A stretch of 64,000 nt of DNA from Melastoma dodecandrum (GCA_029817715.1 JARUPY010000083.1:682001-746000); one strand, 5' to 3'; positions 1-13,094 are shown, counted from the first letter of the stretch. Notes: generated by a model from the sequence alone, not told the origin. Numbers and translations are program-made.

Positions 1-82
1 GAGTTCTTATTTCAAGCTCTATGCTCCATTCCTTATTTCTAAATTAAAGCTTCGTGCTTTGTCATCATAAAAAGGGGGAGAA
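1..82 (+). mobile_element. 3' internal end of a SIRE-like Copia element with polypurine tract
   Basis: This stretch closely resembles 2998-3079 and ends in a purine run (about 70-82, AAAAAGGGGGAGAA) directly before an LTR starting TGTTAACC at 83. That is the polypurine-tract/3'-LTR junction of an LTR retrotransposon on the plus strand. The rest of the element lies left of the window. Confidence 0.7.
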
Positions 83-1763
83 TGTTAACCTTTGTTTTGA
101 TGATGAGCTTGAGAAGCTATGTTATCAAATCATAACAATGTGTTGATGTAACACTTCGCTTGTCTTTGATGATGAGATTGACGGATGTGATGTTGCGTTA
201 CAGAAAGATGTCATTTTAATACCGGGTCTCTGTTCTTCTATAAATGGGGAAATAATTATTTTCTAGAATAAAATATTGAAATAATTCGTATTGCAAATTG
301 TCTAGATTAATCTGATACTTTAATCATTATATGGATGTCCAAAATATTCTAATTTAATTTAGAATACATTTTTAATATAATTATGGTAATAAAGCCTCTA
401 ATTGTGGAAGTTAATCAAAATCCTTTTGGTTAATTACATTCTGAAGAGAAAAACATATTTTTTGTGATGAACTTGAGCAAAGTGTTGCTGAGCCACAACT
501 AGCTTGAGTTATACGTTGCAATACTACAGTAAGTCGTTATTGTTTTGTTACGCTTGCACGCTGGAAATTTGAAAATAATATTTTCTTTTGAAATATATTT
601 CAAATTATCTCGGAATATATTTAAAACAAATATTGAGATGTCTAAATATATTGAATAAGCTTTGAATTTTCCAAATTCCTTTATTAGGCAACTCAAAATC
701 AAAATATTATCTTTCTCATTAATGATTTGTAAACAATATATTTTTATTATGAAAGTTAACGAATGTCTGCAGCAACGTTACGCTATAAAGAGTTAATCTT
801 CAAATCAAATAATATTTAAATTATTATTTGATTTCAATAATTATTTTGATGAATCTGTCGTTAGACCAATTATATATATACATCGGATGAAATTAATTAA
901 CTGTGGGAAGTTACCGTTTGAGAACTTAGCATCTCTGTTTCAACGACCATTGACTAGGTATCTGCTCAGATTGGTTTGACCCGGTGAAATGATGCAAACA
1001 AATCAATGGGAATCGTCCAAATGAACCTCAACACCTCCTACGAAACTTTTCTCCTTAAAATAAGATAAGGCTCTCAAATCATGGGTGTTTGTGTGGTCTG
1101 TAAAGTTTTCCAAAGCCTATGTGATTTGTGTGAAGCTTTGAGGATCTGTGTGAGTTGTGTGATCGGCGGGGAACGGAAGGTGCCAAGTGTTCGTCTAGTT
1201 CTTATCTTTTACAACTACGTGCGGGAGTGCCAAGGGCAGTGTGCTACCATGGTCGACGTGAGAGAAACTGTGTCCTCGGTGCCTTAAGGAGCGGCCGACG
1301 AATCGTCTAAGGGAAGTTAAGTCAACGTTATGTCACTGTCATGATTAATTTTTTGAGGATTTAAATTCTAACTTCAACGTTGTCTTTGTGCTTTGATAGA
1401 GAAGTTTACACTAAAGCGACAAAGTGTTGCGTGATAATCCGTTGAGCTACCAACTGCTGACCATGAGAATCCATCTGCTAGAAACTAGAAGGTGTCCATT
1501 GAGTGAGGAGCTGATCGTTGCTCCTAAGGGATCTCTAATTTATTCAAGGATTCTAAATCTCACTTTGTGAGAAACTAAACGCATAGTTCAAGGGCATTTT
1601 GCACCCATTATATTATATAGTGGAATCACCTCGTTGGTGGAAAGTAAACGTGCGTCGATTAAGGCCGAACCACTACAAACTACTGTGTCCATTACGATTG
1701 TGCAACACTCGTACGAAAACCTACTCGACCAAACCATAACGCTTACAACGAGGAGATGTCATC
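83..1763 (+). repeat. SIRE-like Copia LTR, 3' end deleted
   Basis: The LTR starts TGTTAACC, as does the LTR at 3080, and shares long blocks with 3080-4340 and with the complete solo LTR 24655-26695 (same family). Shared blocks include the segment around 1350-1760, which contains the phrase GGGCATTTTGCACCCATTA. The last ~100 bp of the LTR, present in the other copies, are missing. The sequence passes straight into integrase coding sequence at about 1764 with no primer-binding site, so a deletion or recombination removed the LTR end, the PBS and gag. Confidence 0.75.
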
Positions 1764-2590
1764 GTATGAGAAGCGTTTTTCTGTTGCCTTATGACTTATA
1801 TAAAGGCAGAAATCCTAACATTTTATATTTTCTTCCATTTGGAAGTATGTTTTATATCATGAGACCCATAATAGATGCTATTGGAAAATTTCATGCTTGA
1901 TTTGATGAGGGCATATTCTTGGGATATTCTCGCACGAGCAAAGCATATAGAGTCTTTAATAAAAGGACTACCACAGTTAAAGAGACAATCAACGTTAAAG
2001 TTGATGATTCTCTAACACAGGAAGAAGATGCTATTAAATCAGCAGCACAATCATCAATTATAGTATCAAATGAAAAGACACAACAAATGACTGCTGAAAG
2101 AAATCTGAATGGGAATTATGTAATAGAGGTACATCAAGTTCCTGTCGCACTCAATGAAAATATTTCTGATGATTTTCAGGATGTACAAATAGAGGTTCGT
2201 GTTCCCCCTTTATATAAGAGAAGACATCCTATTGACCACGTCATAGGACCATTGCATACAGAAGTGCGAACCCAACGTACAACTTGTTTGTACTATGAAC
2301 ACTCTGTTTTTATCTCTCAAAAGGAACCTCAAGGTATTGATGATGCGCTTGATCATCCAAATTGGAACCTCGCAATGCAAGAGGAACTAAACCAGTTTGA
2401 GAGAAACAATGTTTGGAGTCTAGTACCTAGACCAAATGATCATTCCATTAGAGGAACAAAATGGGTTTATTGAAATAAACTCGATGAGTCTGGAAATGTT
2501 GTAAGAAACAAAGCCATACTTGTAGCAAAAGATTTATATATTTGTGAAACGAATTAGGGATATTTAATTCCAATTACTAGTGCGGGAAAG
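1764..2590 (+). pseudogene. Copia pol remnant: integrase C-terminus and start of reverse transcriptase
   Basis: This is a decayed fragment of a Ty1/Copia polyprotein. The first part (about 1785-2000) reads like the integrase C-terminal region, with PYDLYKGRNPNI followed by GIFLGYSRTSKAYRVFNKRT. A variable linker follows. From about 2330 the RT N-terminal signature appears (AMQEELNQFERNNVW, then GTKWVY). A TGA at 1898 interrupts the integrase part and another TGA at 2471 follows GTKWVY in the same frame, so it cannot encode a working protein. The RT catalytic core, RNase H, gag and protease are absent. The phrasing matches the SIRE/Maximus lineage of plant Copia elements; the lineage assignment is inference. 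Confidence 0.85.
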
Positions 2591-3079
2591 CAACATCTAT
2601 TGAGATATCGAGGAGTGCTAAACACGAGGAGGATGCTCCTACACCTGAGGTTTTGTCTCCTTCAAAACTACAAAGATTCTCATTGAGGAACTTACCTTTA
2701 CAACACATTTCATTATGGAAAGGATGGACAACTTTGTTGAAAAGCTTGGGAAGTTGGAGGCGATGATATAGACATTGATTGACAGCGATGTTGATGACGC
2801 TGATATGGATTGAGATGTTCTCTCCTCCTTATGAACTTTAGGTGTTAGCATACTTTTGTTGCATTGTTAATAAAACTATCTCTTGTTATGTCTTTCACTA
2901 CTTTTTGATGTGACAAAAACGGGGAGAAGGATAAGTTGAGGGGGAGCTCTCGCTCTCTGAACAAAGTAAGCAATTTGGTGCTTACTCGCAGGGGGAGTTG
3001 AGTTTGTATTTCAACCTCTATGCTTATTCCTTATTTCTATACTAAAGCTACGTGTTTTGTCATCATAAAAATGGGATAA
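2591..3079 (+). mobile_element. 3' non-coding internal region of Copia element, with degraded polypurine tract
   Basis: This lies between the RT remnant and the downstream LTR. It includes a purine-rich region (2933-2955, GGGGAGAAGG and GAGGGGGAGC) and a terminal stretch matching window positions 1-82. No protein domain is recognised. Confidence 0.6.
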
Positions 3080-4340
3080 TGTTAACCTTGGTTTTGATGA
3101 TCAGCTTGAGAAGCTATGTCATAAAATCATAGCATTGTTTGTCCTTGATGGGTTCAATGAACGGCTGGCAAATCGTCTAGGGAAAGGTAAGTGAATACCT
3201 ATTCTAATTGCAGTAACCAGTTTCTCACCCATCGATAAGAAGCCTTTCTTGATGTGTCTTTTCCTAGAGAAGTCACGAACCTACGGAGTTTGTGCTGTTA
3301 GACACGCACTTACGGGTGTCCGGCAAAAGTCTCGTGCCTACAGGGTAGAGCAGGAGATGGGAATGCTACCGGAGTCGAAAGTGGTCCTCCCTAGCAGAGG
3401 GGTGCTGTGCAGAAGTCTCGACCTCCTGATTTAGAGGGACAGTAGAGCAGGTTGCATAGGAGCTACCGAAGTTGAAAATTCTACCCTAGGCTCTTGGTGT
3501 GCAGTGCAGTGAGTCATGGCTATGGTATCCATGCACGTCCGAACTGTGTGTAGGACGAACACCCCAACTTCGCAGTGTGAGAAGTTATGTTCCGCTGTGT
3601 GAGGAACCAACCCCTTATTTTCTTTTCTTTTCTTTTCTGGTCTAAACGACTTTCTTTATGGTTGTCTCTCTTGTGCTTATAGACATGTTCTCAATAAAAG
3701 GAGATAATAGATATGTGGAAATCCTCTGCTATGTGATTAAGTGCTAAAGCATTGCTCAGTTGTGAATCAGAAACGGGCTGCTCCTTGGGAAGTTGTTCTA
3801 TCACTATAAGGAATAATTTTTTGATGATTTAAATTCTAACTTTAATGTTGTCTTTCTGCTTTGATAGACACGTTTACACTAAAGCAATAATGTGCTGCGT
3901 GAGAATCCGTTGAACTACCAACTGCTGAGCGTGAGCATCCATTTGCTGGAAACGAGAAGGTGTTCACTGAGTGAGGAGCTTATCGTTGTCCCGGAGTGAT
4001 CTCCAATTTAATCAAGGATTCTAAATCTCACTTTGTGATAAACTGAACACGTAGTGCAAGGGCATTTTGCACCCATTATATTATATAGTGGAATCACCTC
4101 GTTGGTGGAAAGTGGACGTAGGTCGATTAAGGCCGAACCACTATAAACTATTGCGTCCATTACGATCGCGCAACACTCGTACGAAAACCTATTCGGCCAA
4201 ATCGTAACGCTTAAAGCGAGGAGATCTCATCGTCTTACATTTTGTTGTGATATAGTACGCTTCCGCTTACACTGAGAAATGGCTTGAAAAGTTATAATCA
4301 CTAATTGAACCCCCTCTTAGTGTACCTGAACGATCTAACA
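3080..4340 (+). repeat. SIRE-like Copia LTR (3' LTR of the remnant), internally shortened
   Basis: Starts TGTTAACC after the purine-rich end of the internal region and ends CGATCTAACA. The 3' third matches 1320-1763 and the end of 24655-26695. At about 1.26 kb it is shorter than the 2.04 kb complete copy, so the 5' half has lost sequence. The flanks show no matching 5-bp target duplication, as expected for a rearranged tandem. Confidence 0.75.
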
Positions 4341-4750
4341 GATTCTTACAAACAAAATATGGTGGAATGGCCTCTTATCTATACAAAAAGTTCTAGGCTA
4401 CACGTAGAAGATGAAAACTTGACAAACCAATGTTTTGCACATAAAAGACAATAATTGATTAGGTAATAATATGATTTCTTATTTACAAGCTTCATCACTC
4501 AGGCAAATACTCATTGGGAATCAAAATGATATCAATAGGATTATGATTTGGAAAATTTACAACACCAATTCAATACAGAAGGAACCGGATTGAACTGATC
4601 GCCAACCTTCTGTGTTTGGAAATATTTTAAAAATTACTTCCAAAATTGTTCTCCCTCAGTCTAAGATATAGATACATTTAATTTGGACGATTTGGATGGA
4701 TAGTTACTCAAACAATCCATAGGGGGTTTCGGAAGGTTTGACAGAACCAT
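4341..4750. other. Short intervening sequence, no gene seen
   Basis: AT-rich sequence between two Copia LTRs. I see no conserved coding sequence or repeat in it. The last five bases (ACCAT, 4746-4750) would be the left target duplication of the next element, but no right-hand partner is present. Confidence 0.4.
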
Positions 4751-6604
4751 TGTTAACATGGTTTTGATGATGAGCCATATAGAAGGTTAACGTGTCTAAT
4801 ACGGAAGGTGCTCCTGTAATTTACAGAAGCTCGTGCTGTAAGTTACAGAAGGTTACCGTAAGGAAAGTTATGTAAGTAAAATCATTACCTTAATTAAGGG
4901 AATAATGTGTGATAATACTTTTGCAATGCCAAAGGACTAAGTACAAACTCTGCTAAATATGGAAATTTGTTTCCATAAATATATTTTTTTATTTATCTAT
5001 TGGACTAATTAATTTTAATTAATAAATTAATTAATAATAGATAATCTATAAGAGAATATTCTTTTGGAATATTGTCATTCCTATCTTATCTTTAGTGTTA
5101 ATCAGACGTAAATTTCATACAAAAGAAATGATGAGAGCATATTTTCTCATTTTGAGAATAATATATTACTCACCTTCAAAGGTCCTATAATGACCTTCTG
5201 TAGGTTAAACAGCATTCACATTCATTTGTATTTTGATATGGACGAACGTCTTTCAACTTTTCACTAGTAATAACGTCCAGGAACATGTGGAATCAAATTT
5301 GGACGATATCAACTAGATTAGGAAATAGATCAACGATTATTTCCCTTTACAAAAGGTTACACGTCTGTAGAACCTTCTGACCATCTGTTACTTGTTGGGG
5401 ACGAAATTAATCAATCTTTGATTGATACCCAACGATAAGATAATAAATGTAATGCCACCGCAATATGAAAATAATCTCATGTGATTAATATGATAATTAC
5501 TTTAACGGATCGTATCTCTTGATTTTGCTTTGAGTGTATCGTTCGTTCGCACTATGGGAGGAGCATGAGTTCAAAAAGGCACTATCGTCGGTGAAGCTTC
5601 TGGGAGAGTGACCTTGGGGGCACGAGGGACTTCGGTTGGAGGCTATGGATAGCATTGGAGGGGCGTGCAGCCGGATCCTGGGGAGGATTGCTGGTTGTGT
5701 ACGAGCAACATGCATTGACCGATGTGAAGGCAGAACTCTAACAGCACACACAGAAGGTGAGGGACTGACCTGGTTCTGTATTTACGTTCTGTTGTGGCTG
5801 TGTGCAATAACGTGTACTCGGTGAGGAGTCGAGGGGAAGTCTTCACGAGGAGTGGAACATTCCTGGTAAGGAGCTAAGGGATTACTCAGTGAGAAGCTGA
5901 AGGGAAGTCGCAGATGCTTGGTGAGGAGCCAAGGTATTACTCGGTGAGAAGCCGAGGGGAAGTCGCAGCGGGCAGCTGTGCAACTGGCGAGGACACTATC
6001 CGAGGAGGAGAATGTCCAAACACGTGGTTATCATTGTTAGTCACGCTAGCCCGTGCAAACTTGTAAAAGTGCAGTACCTTCGAGTGTGTGCTATAGAGGG
6101 CCGATCTTGTATAGGCTTCTACATAACTAATACGTTCCAATTAGTGATAATCACCCAACATTTTGGGTGAGAGTGGACGTACGTAGTATCTACCGAACCA
6201 CTATAAACTCGTGTCTCATTTACTTTTTTTGCTAATAATTTCATAAGTGTTAATCGTACAAAAGCCGCAAACAGAAGGATAACCGCGCAAACACAGAAGG
6301 TTGACTGATGAGTTACAGGAGGTGTTGCTACAATACTTCTGTTCTCCACGTCCGTTTAAAGCTGAACATCTAGGTTTCGAAAGTTGTCAAAAATCATTCC
6401 ATTTGTCTGATTGACGATGTATACAACATATGACTTTGGGTTCTGTTCGATAGCCTCTATGGCAAGCAGAAACCTCACAATGGTTCTCTTCTTACAGTAG
6501 GTCAAGTCTTCCACTGTTGGGGGTTATGTGAAAAAGTTTAAAAGTGACCCTTTAGGCATTAATACGAATTCACCCCCTCTTAGTCTTAATCACTGGGCCA
6601 ACAA
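4751..6604 (+). repeat. 5' LTR of a second SIRE-like Copia element
   Basis: Starts TGTTAACATGG and ends GGGCCAACA, immediately followed by a primer-binding-site-like sequence. It shares the LTR start motif (TGTTAACnTGGTTTTGATGATGA) with the other SIRE-like LTRs here but diverges afterwards, so it is a different subfamily. It repeatedly contains ACAGAAGGTT-type motifs (for example near 4780, 4835, 6285 and 6310). Its length (1854 bp) is in the range of the other LTRs in this window. Confidence 0.75.
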
Positions 6605-6606
6605 TT

Positions 6607-6624
6607 GGTATCATAGCGGGTTCC
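6607..6624 (+). promoter_or_regulatory. Primer-binding site (initiator tRNA-Met type, mutated)
   Basis: TGGTATCATAGCGGG begins two bases after the LTR end. The canonical plant Copia PBS, complementary to the 3' end of initiator tRNA-Met, is TGGTATCAGAGC. One mismatch (G to T) is seen. Confidence 0.75.
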
Positions 6625-7044
6625 AAAGATAGCTTACCAGCTTGTTGAGATCCTATAGGAACTCTGACTTTTTGTACACTCCTTGATTATCACCAGTTTG
6701 TTGTATTCTACAAAAGATTCATTCTCTCTTAGAATTCAACAATTGGAATCAAATCAGATATCAACAAAAGAGTAACAGCTTTTTGAGATCCTACAGAAGC
6801 TTGTTAGTGCACAATTGCTATACTATAGAAGCGGACGCTTTGTTGCAGTTATGTTAGAGAAGCTTTATGCTCTGTTAGAATTCTACAACGAGTATAAAAG
6901 TCCTATTCAAATAGAAACTTAAACACTTAGTGAGATTCATTTTAAAACCCAACAGAAGCTTGTAACTCGTTGAGGTTCTACACTGTAATCGTCAAGTTCA
7001 TGTTCATTCTGTAGAAGCTTCGCACTTATGTAGAACTTGAACTA

Positions 7045-8150
7045 ATGGCGGACAATTACTTTGTTCCAAAACCTCACATAGGAAATCCTCCTGTGTTTGA
7101 TGGTAAAAACTTCTCCTATTGAAAAATTCGAATAAGTGCCTTTGTTGATGCGATTGATGATGAGTTATGGTCCTACATAAATGATGGTCCACCTTCTGTT
7201 CCAATCGAACAACAAAATGGTCTTGATGGTCGTCCTACAAAGGAATATCTTAGGTTCAAAGACTTACAAATTCGGCGAAATATCTATTGTTTAGTGCTTC
7301 ATCCGAAAGTGAGTTTGTGAAAGTATCTACGTGCGCTTCGGGCAAGGAGATATGGGATAGACTTGTCACCATGTATGTTAGGACAAACCAAATAAAAGAA
7401 ACCACGATGAATATTTTAATTTATCAATATGAAAGCTTCACCATGAAAGGGGATGAAACTATTGCACAAATGTTCTAGAGTTAGCACATCTTGGGAAAAA
7501 CTACAGCAATGTTGAGTTGGTTAGAAAGGTTTTACGCCCCTTTCCGAAATCTTGGGAAGCCAAGAAAACGACTATAGAGGAAGCGAAAGAGCACTCCACT
7601 CTTCCCCTATATTAACTAATGAGTTCTTTGATGTCGTATGAGATGGAAAGATCCTCTCAACCCGACATGAAAAGACAATATGTTGCATTCCAAGTACAGG
7701 AGGATCCAACAGAAGCTTCTGACGATGATCCAGAAGCTGTCACAGATGACAAACTTGCAATGATTGCAAAATGTCATGTAAGGTTCGATCTAAACGTTGT
7801 TTTAATAGAAACAATGGCGACGTAAGGGAAAAATATTCCAAGCATAATGATCCACGAATGGTCATATGTTACGAATGTAAAAAGAATGGACATATCAAAC
7901 TGAATTGTCCACTTCTCAGGAGAAGGATAAACATTCTAGTCTCAGTAAAGGCAAGAAAGAAATGATTGCCTGGAATGACATTGAGGATTTTGAGGATGAG
8001 CAAGAGGAAGCCTTATTGTGCTTGACCGTTCATATATAACCTGCCAATGTTATAGTACGTAAAGTTTGTCTCAAGACAGAAACCACGACCACGAAAAACG
8101 AATGGTATCTGGACAATGGCTATTCTAGACACATGACAGGGACTGGATAG
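7045..8150 (+). pseudogene. Copia gag with CCHC zinc knuckle and beginning of protease
   Basis: A gag-pol start, broken by several stops and frameshifts. The ATG at 7045 opens a frame whose N-terminus (MADNYFVPKPHI, then PPVFDGKNFSY) resembles SIRE-type gag. A stop follows the FSY. The CCHC knuckle lies at about 7867-7920 (C-x2-C-x4-H-x4-C, reading CYECKKNGHIKLNC). The start of the aspartic protease is near 8102-8145 (WYLDNGYSRHMTG), with DNG in place of the usual DSG. Homology ends abruptly at about 8150. Integrase, RT, RNase H and a 3' LTR are absent, so the element is truncated on its right side. Confidence 0.8.
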
Positions 8151-9489
8151 ATCAACCCCAAACCCGAAACCAATGATGGAACCACCGTGAACGAAAGGTT
8201 GCGAACAATCTCAACTCACCACACTTAGATTCTAGGCTAAGTGATACAAAGAATAGATAGAATATCTTAATTTCAAAATTCCAAAGGTCTGTCTATTTCC
8301 TTCTACATTGAACCATTAAAAAGACATCTAAGAGAGTTCTAGACTAACTACACTATATGCACTCCCAACTAATCCCTTAATCAATTCCCAGCTAACACTA
8401 TCCTACTAACTTCATAAATGGCTCCATTTAAGACTCCAAGACTTCAAATTCATGCTTCCATGGGATGGGTCTTATGTAAGGGGCTTTAGTTCTCAAAAAT
8501 GCTTCAAACTTAGCTAAATGAAGCATTACTTGGTTATGTTTCATCGAATTTGGTTATGTTTCGCATCAACGATCCATTGCAGTGTTTAATAATCTCACAC
8601 TAGAATGCTTGCTAATCCTGTGATCCAAATATAACAACTCTGGTTTAGACAATTAGTCATCAAAGTGACTTGTGCTTTCACACCAACTACAAGTGGGTAG
8701 TTTCTGGCTTCACCAAGCGTCTGCAACTTCAAAGCTCCAATAGTGCCACACTTCCTTTGAAAGAGATCAATGAGAGATGGAGAAGCTCTTTTGTATCGCT
8801 ATAAACGGTGTTCTTGAAGAACATGACTTTAATGGCAATCCTCACTGTGTTGTCTCTATAGTACTTGTGACTTAATCCCCAGTGATCCGGGTTTTGTCAT
8901 CATGGTACAACAAGATGTCTACTCTCCATAACTACATATTATGAATAATTATTCGCTCCCCGTTCTCTCCGATATCCTCCATTATAGTGCTAGTAATTAA
9001 TGTTATGGCATTCTTGGGTCCGTATCCTAGACATCCGAGTAAGAACATTACCAATGAAGGTAATTGTGATATCTGTTATGATTCGGAGCAATCTATCTCA
9101 AGGATATCCACCAAGCTAGCATGTAGGTAAGGTGAAGCTACTCTCACCAATCATGTGTTAATTCTTAGCGTTGGCCACTTCTCTGATACCTAGTGTAGGT
9201 AAGGACGAAGTACAAAGTTATCATCGAATGAGGATTATGTCATATCCACGGTCTTTGAGGTTTTGATTTATGTTACCTCATACGGTAGTATGGATATAGT
9301 GGTGGTGAGAATACGCTATTGATATAGTGTATAGGTAGTTCTTCTCTATCTAAGGTCACATAAAAAAACCTGAACTCCAGATATTTGATATATGACATAG
9401 CCCTATCTACGAACCATTCAATACAATGCTTATAATTATTTTTAATTCTTCCTAACAGTTATATCAAAATACCAGGATTCTTCAGGAAA
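8151..9489. other. No gene recognised
   Basis: About 1.3 kb following the break in the Copia gag-pol remnant. I read both strands and found only short, stop-interrupted frames without a recognisable motif. It is probably older repeat debris; that is inference. Confidence 0.4.
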
Positions 9490-10745
9490 CTCATGACTTG
9501 CACTTTCGTAAGCTTGTTCACCGGACTCTTTAACAAAATATGTTGTAGGAATTGCTTCCTCAAGGCCTCCCTCAAGAACATTAAGAGTTCCTACTTCGAG
9601 CATGGTTATTACGTAGTTGAAATAATAATCATCAGCTTCTTCCTTTTAGATCAGTTGGCGTATGAAGGCTTTGAATTCCCCTTTCCCTCTAGCATATTCA
9701 TTTTTAACTTTCTCCTTTTCTTCCTGTTGGCTCTACAACAATTTCTTATACAAGCCAATTACTTCATTCATTGAAATTTTTTACTCATTCGTAAGGTGAT
9801 CTCGGTAGTAATTGAATTGTATCGTGGACAACGGGTGCCACCAAGGTTCTTCAACCTTATCCTCAGTTACCAGAGCATCCTCTTAGGATTAGGGGACTTG
9901 AGATGTTTCGTTCTCCTCTTTCTCTTAGCTTTTCCCTGGGAATTAGCTTGGGCTTCTTTCTTTGGATATGCCATTTTTGCTTTTCCCTTAAAGATTTTCT
10001 CTTTAGGGTCAACCAACCTCTTTCGAGAATATTTCTTCATTTCTCTTATGGAGTTGATGGAAACCTTCTCCTTAAGATAAACCAATCCCTCCTCGAAATT
10101 CATTTCACCTTTTCTTTAGAGTAGATTTATAGCAATGTTTCGCATGTTTTGCGCAAAAGGACGATTTGCCTTTTGTCTCTTAAGAAAAACATTACCAAGA
10201 TTGATATATGCTACTAAGAAAGGATGTGCAAGAAGCTCTCTAATATGTCTGTAAATAAATACCAACACTATATTAGCTTGGTGGCTAACGATAGTTGTCA
10301 CTCCATTGACATTTACGATGTAGATATGCCTTTACAGTGGTTTCCACCACTCATCTGGTAAGGCTTTAGGTCACACACAACTTATGCTACACCTAGTAGA
10401 TATTAAAGTATCTAGGGAACTTGAAAGTTAGAGTCACGTAAGTCCTCAATTTTTCATCCATCATATTGAAATATGTGTGTCTAATTACTTTTTGGGATAT
10501 CCTATAGATTTCGTCTACCAAAATAGACCTCTCATTAGCTATTTGTTCTACAACCTTACAAACTTTAGGAATCATCTTAGTCAAGGAGTTATTTAGGTAG
10601 GCAAGTCTCATCGTTCTCAACGATTCCTCTCTCGGTTTGTCTATTGGGTCACCATAGGCTGGTAGGGATACTTTCCTATACCCCTTGTCTCCCTGCATCT
10701 TTCCTCCTAGTCCAAAGACTATCATTTCTTCACTGATCAAGGCCT
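9490..10745 (-). other. Unassigned decayed coding-like region
   Basis: Several open stretches lie head-to-tail on the minus strand: 10740-10393 (115 codons), 10301-10116 and 10103-9867 (78 codons). The last is rich in Lys, Arg and Glu. They could be pieces of one decayed gene, read right to left. The peptide compositions look protein-like, with charged helical segments, but I do not recognise a family, and the plus strand also has open frames here. The neighbourhood is all transposon debris, so a transposon-borne accessory or gag sequence is a reasonable guess only. Confidence 0.25.
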
Positions 10746-11004
10746 TTTGCGTTACTTCCGATCAAGGCTCTAGAAGTTTTGAAAAAAAAGATCCAATATA
10801 AATTGTTGAGAGACAATTTTGAAACTCACAGAAGATTTATCAAACAGACACATATTGTAGATCGGTAGCTTAAGAGCACTACTCATTTTCGAAATTCTTA
10901 GTGGAAAGAGAAAACCCACAATATTCTCATTTTAATACATCGACATTAATTGCAAACACACCATCAACGGTTAATTCCTTATCTATCTTCTCCTTGATGT
11001 TTGT

Positions 11005-11580
11005 ATGGGCCACCAAAGGTTTTCAATATTTTTGCGCCGTTCCCATGTAAGAAAACAACGATCGTATGCAAGATCCTTCACTGTGGAGTTTGTAAACGGT
11101 AATCTCACTACTTATTTCATATTTTTTTTTTGTTACATTTACCGAAACCTCAGGACATTCCCCGAAATGAATCCTCGATTTCCCGTAGCGAATCCACGAT
11201 TCCCCGAAGCGAATCGTCGAAAAGCGAATACACAATTTTCCAAAACGAATCGTCGTCCCCAAAGCGGATCCATCGTCCCCAGAAGCGTATCGCCTATTCC
11301 CAAAAGCAAATCATTGATTATCGATTCCCAAAAGTGAATCATCTATTCCCAGAAGGGGACACTCGATTCCCAGAAGCGGATCCCCGATTCCCTAATCCTG
11401 GATTCCCTAAAGTATATACTCGATTCCCACAAGCGGATTATCATCGATTCCCAGAAATGAAACGATTGTAGTCATGGCCGTGGTCCCAGTCGTGGCCGTG
11501 GAAATGGACGTGGAGGTGGTTATGGCCGAGGACGTGGTGGTGGCCGGTATTATTTTCATAACAATCGTCCTCAATATGTG
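11005..11580 (+). pseudogene. Gag-like gene, N-terminal part with RFPEA repeats and RGG box (split by insertion)
   Basis: The first half of a gag-like protein of the kind carried by plant Copia-derived gag genes. The upstream part encodes a run of near-repeats of the form PRFPEAN/RFPEAD, caused by a degenerate ~23-24 bp DNA repeat. An Arg-Gly-rich box follows at about 11470-11555 (SHGRGPSRGRGNGRGGGY). In related genes the RGG box is followed by a CCHC knuckle. Here the knuckle is 4.3 kb away at 15922, after an insertion starting near 11577. The repeat region shifts between two plus-strand frames, so the copy is broken. Function by family: nucleic-acid-binding retroelement gag. Confidence 0.6.
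11165..11470 (+). repeat. Degenerate ~23-24 bp tandem repeat in gag-like gene
   Basis: About a dozen diverged copies of a unit close to CGATTCCCAGAAGCGGATC are arranged head to tail. In the gag frame they encode RFPEA(D/N)P-like repeats. Unit spacing varies and some copies are broken. Confidence 0.75.
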
Positions 11581-12693
11581 GAAAAGGGGAAGAGCGACAA
11601 AGAGATGCATGTGCGCACGCGCCCTTTCGGCCTAGCAGCGCGGTTCCGGCAAGCCCGAGGATCCGGGCCCGCTCCCCCGAGGCCCAGTCCGGTCGGCGTT
11701 ATGGCTCAAACGCCGGACGCTGCGGAAAGGGGCCCCGGGTTGGGCCTTCCCTTGATTCGCGAACGGGTCTGCGGGGCGTTTCGCAACCGTCTCCAGTTCC
11801 CTGGAGGCGGCGAGCGAAAGGCTGCGTTAAGGCCTCGCTCGCGAATTTCGGGGAGGGCCCAAGGAGCGGCTCGAGTAGCCGTCACCTCACCCCAAATGGC
11901 TCCGAAAAAAGGTTGTGGGGTTTAGTTTAGCTTTGGAAAACTTTTGTTCGGAGTCGCCACCGACTTAGTTAAAAATGTGATTTTAAGTCGGAAAAATCAG
12001 AGTTCTGGGTTCGGGGATTCCTATTTACTAGCCTTAGTATTCTAACACATGCAAAAAGGGTGGCGATTTGTCCAAAAAAGGTTACTTTTGATTGACGGGT
12101 GTTGGACCCGATCCGGGAGTGGGCCGGACTCGTATCGACGTTTTAACGGGCGTTGGACCCGAATTTAGGTTTGTTTGATTAAAAATCAACACACGACATA
12201 AACCTAAAGCCTAAGTCATGCGTGCAATCACAAGCAATTAACGAGATGAAAGAGGACGGGGAAGGGGCGGTGATTGCGGGCCTATGCACTTGGGCCCGCA
12301 ATCCGTTACAAGTGGGTTTTTTAAAATGAAATTCGGGGAGGCCCGCACCTCCCCTTTGTACCTTAGATTGAAGGTTGGGGCCGCTTTGTCTTCAAGCCCG
12401 CGGTTTTTAGGCCGGGGTGGATCCGCGCGGTTTGATACACGCGCCTTCAAGTTTGTCTTCGAAATTTTGGAATTGATCCTTCGAAGTTGCACGCTCAGTG
12501 TACATGCGAAGAAAATATAAGTGTGGTCAGAAAATCCTAATTTAAATCGAAGTGAATAATTAGGACTTAATGAAATAAGAGAGATACTTACGGGGCGTTG
12601 TGAGCCCGTTGATGTCGATCGTCCGCGCCGTCGGAGGATGATATTCCTTGGTAGTGAATTCCTCGGTGTTTACATGCAAAGTAGAGGAAGAAA

Positions 12694-12716
12694 CAATGCC
12701 ATGCCATGCCATGCCA
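12694..12716. repeat. Short tandem repeat (ATGCC)n
   Basis: About four copies of ATGCC in tandem inside the GC-rich insertion. Confidence 0.85.
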
Positions 12717-13094
12717 TTAATATCGATCAAATTTGAATGAAATTCGAATCGAATTAGTAAGACATGTCTTACCGTATGAATCGGTGGGGTCGGATTGTGA
12801 TCCTTCGAGATGTCCAAGTTTCGTCGTGTTTTACATGCAAAACGAAGGGAAGAAAGAGATTAGTAGTGCACATCAAGATAAAATGTTAATTCGTATATAA
12901 ACATCCATATGAACTTAAACGTAACGAAATCATGTCGATGAAAAGGAATAAATAGATAAAACTCTTAAATTATAAGGAAATCACGTTAATTTAATGAGAA
13001 CACCTAAAATACGTACGATGACCAAGAATTATAAAAAAGGGCACGTACTCACGTTTAATTTTAAGTAATCACCTCAGTTAGTCGTGTAACTATT

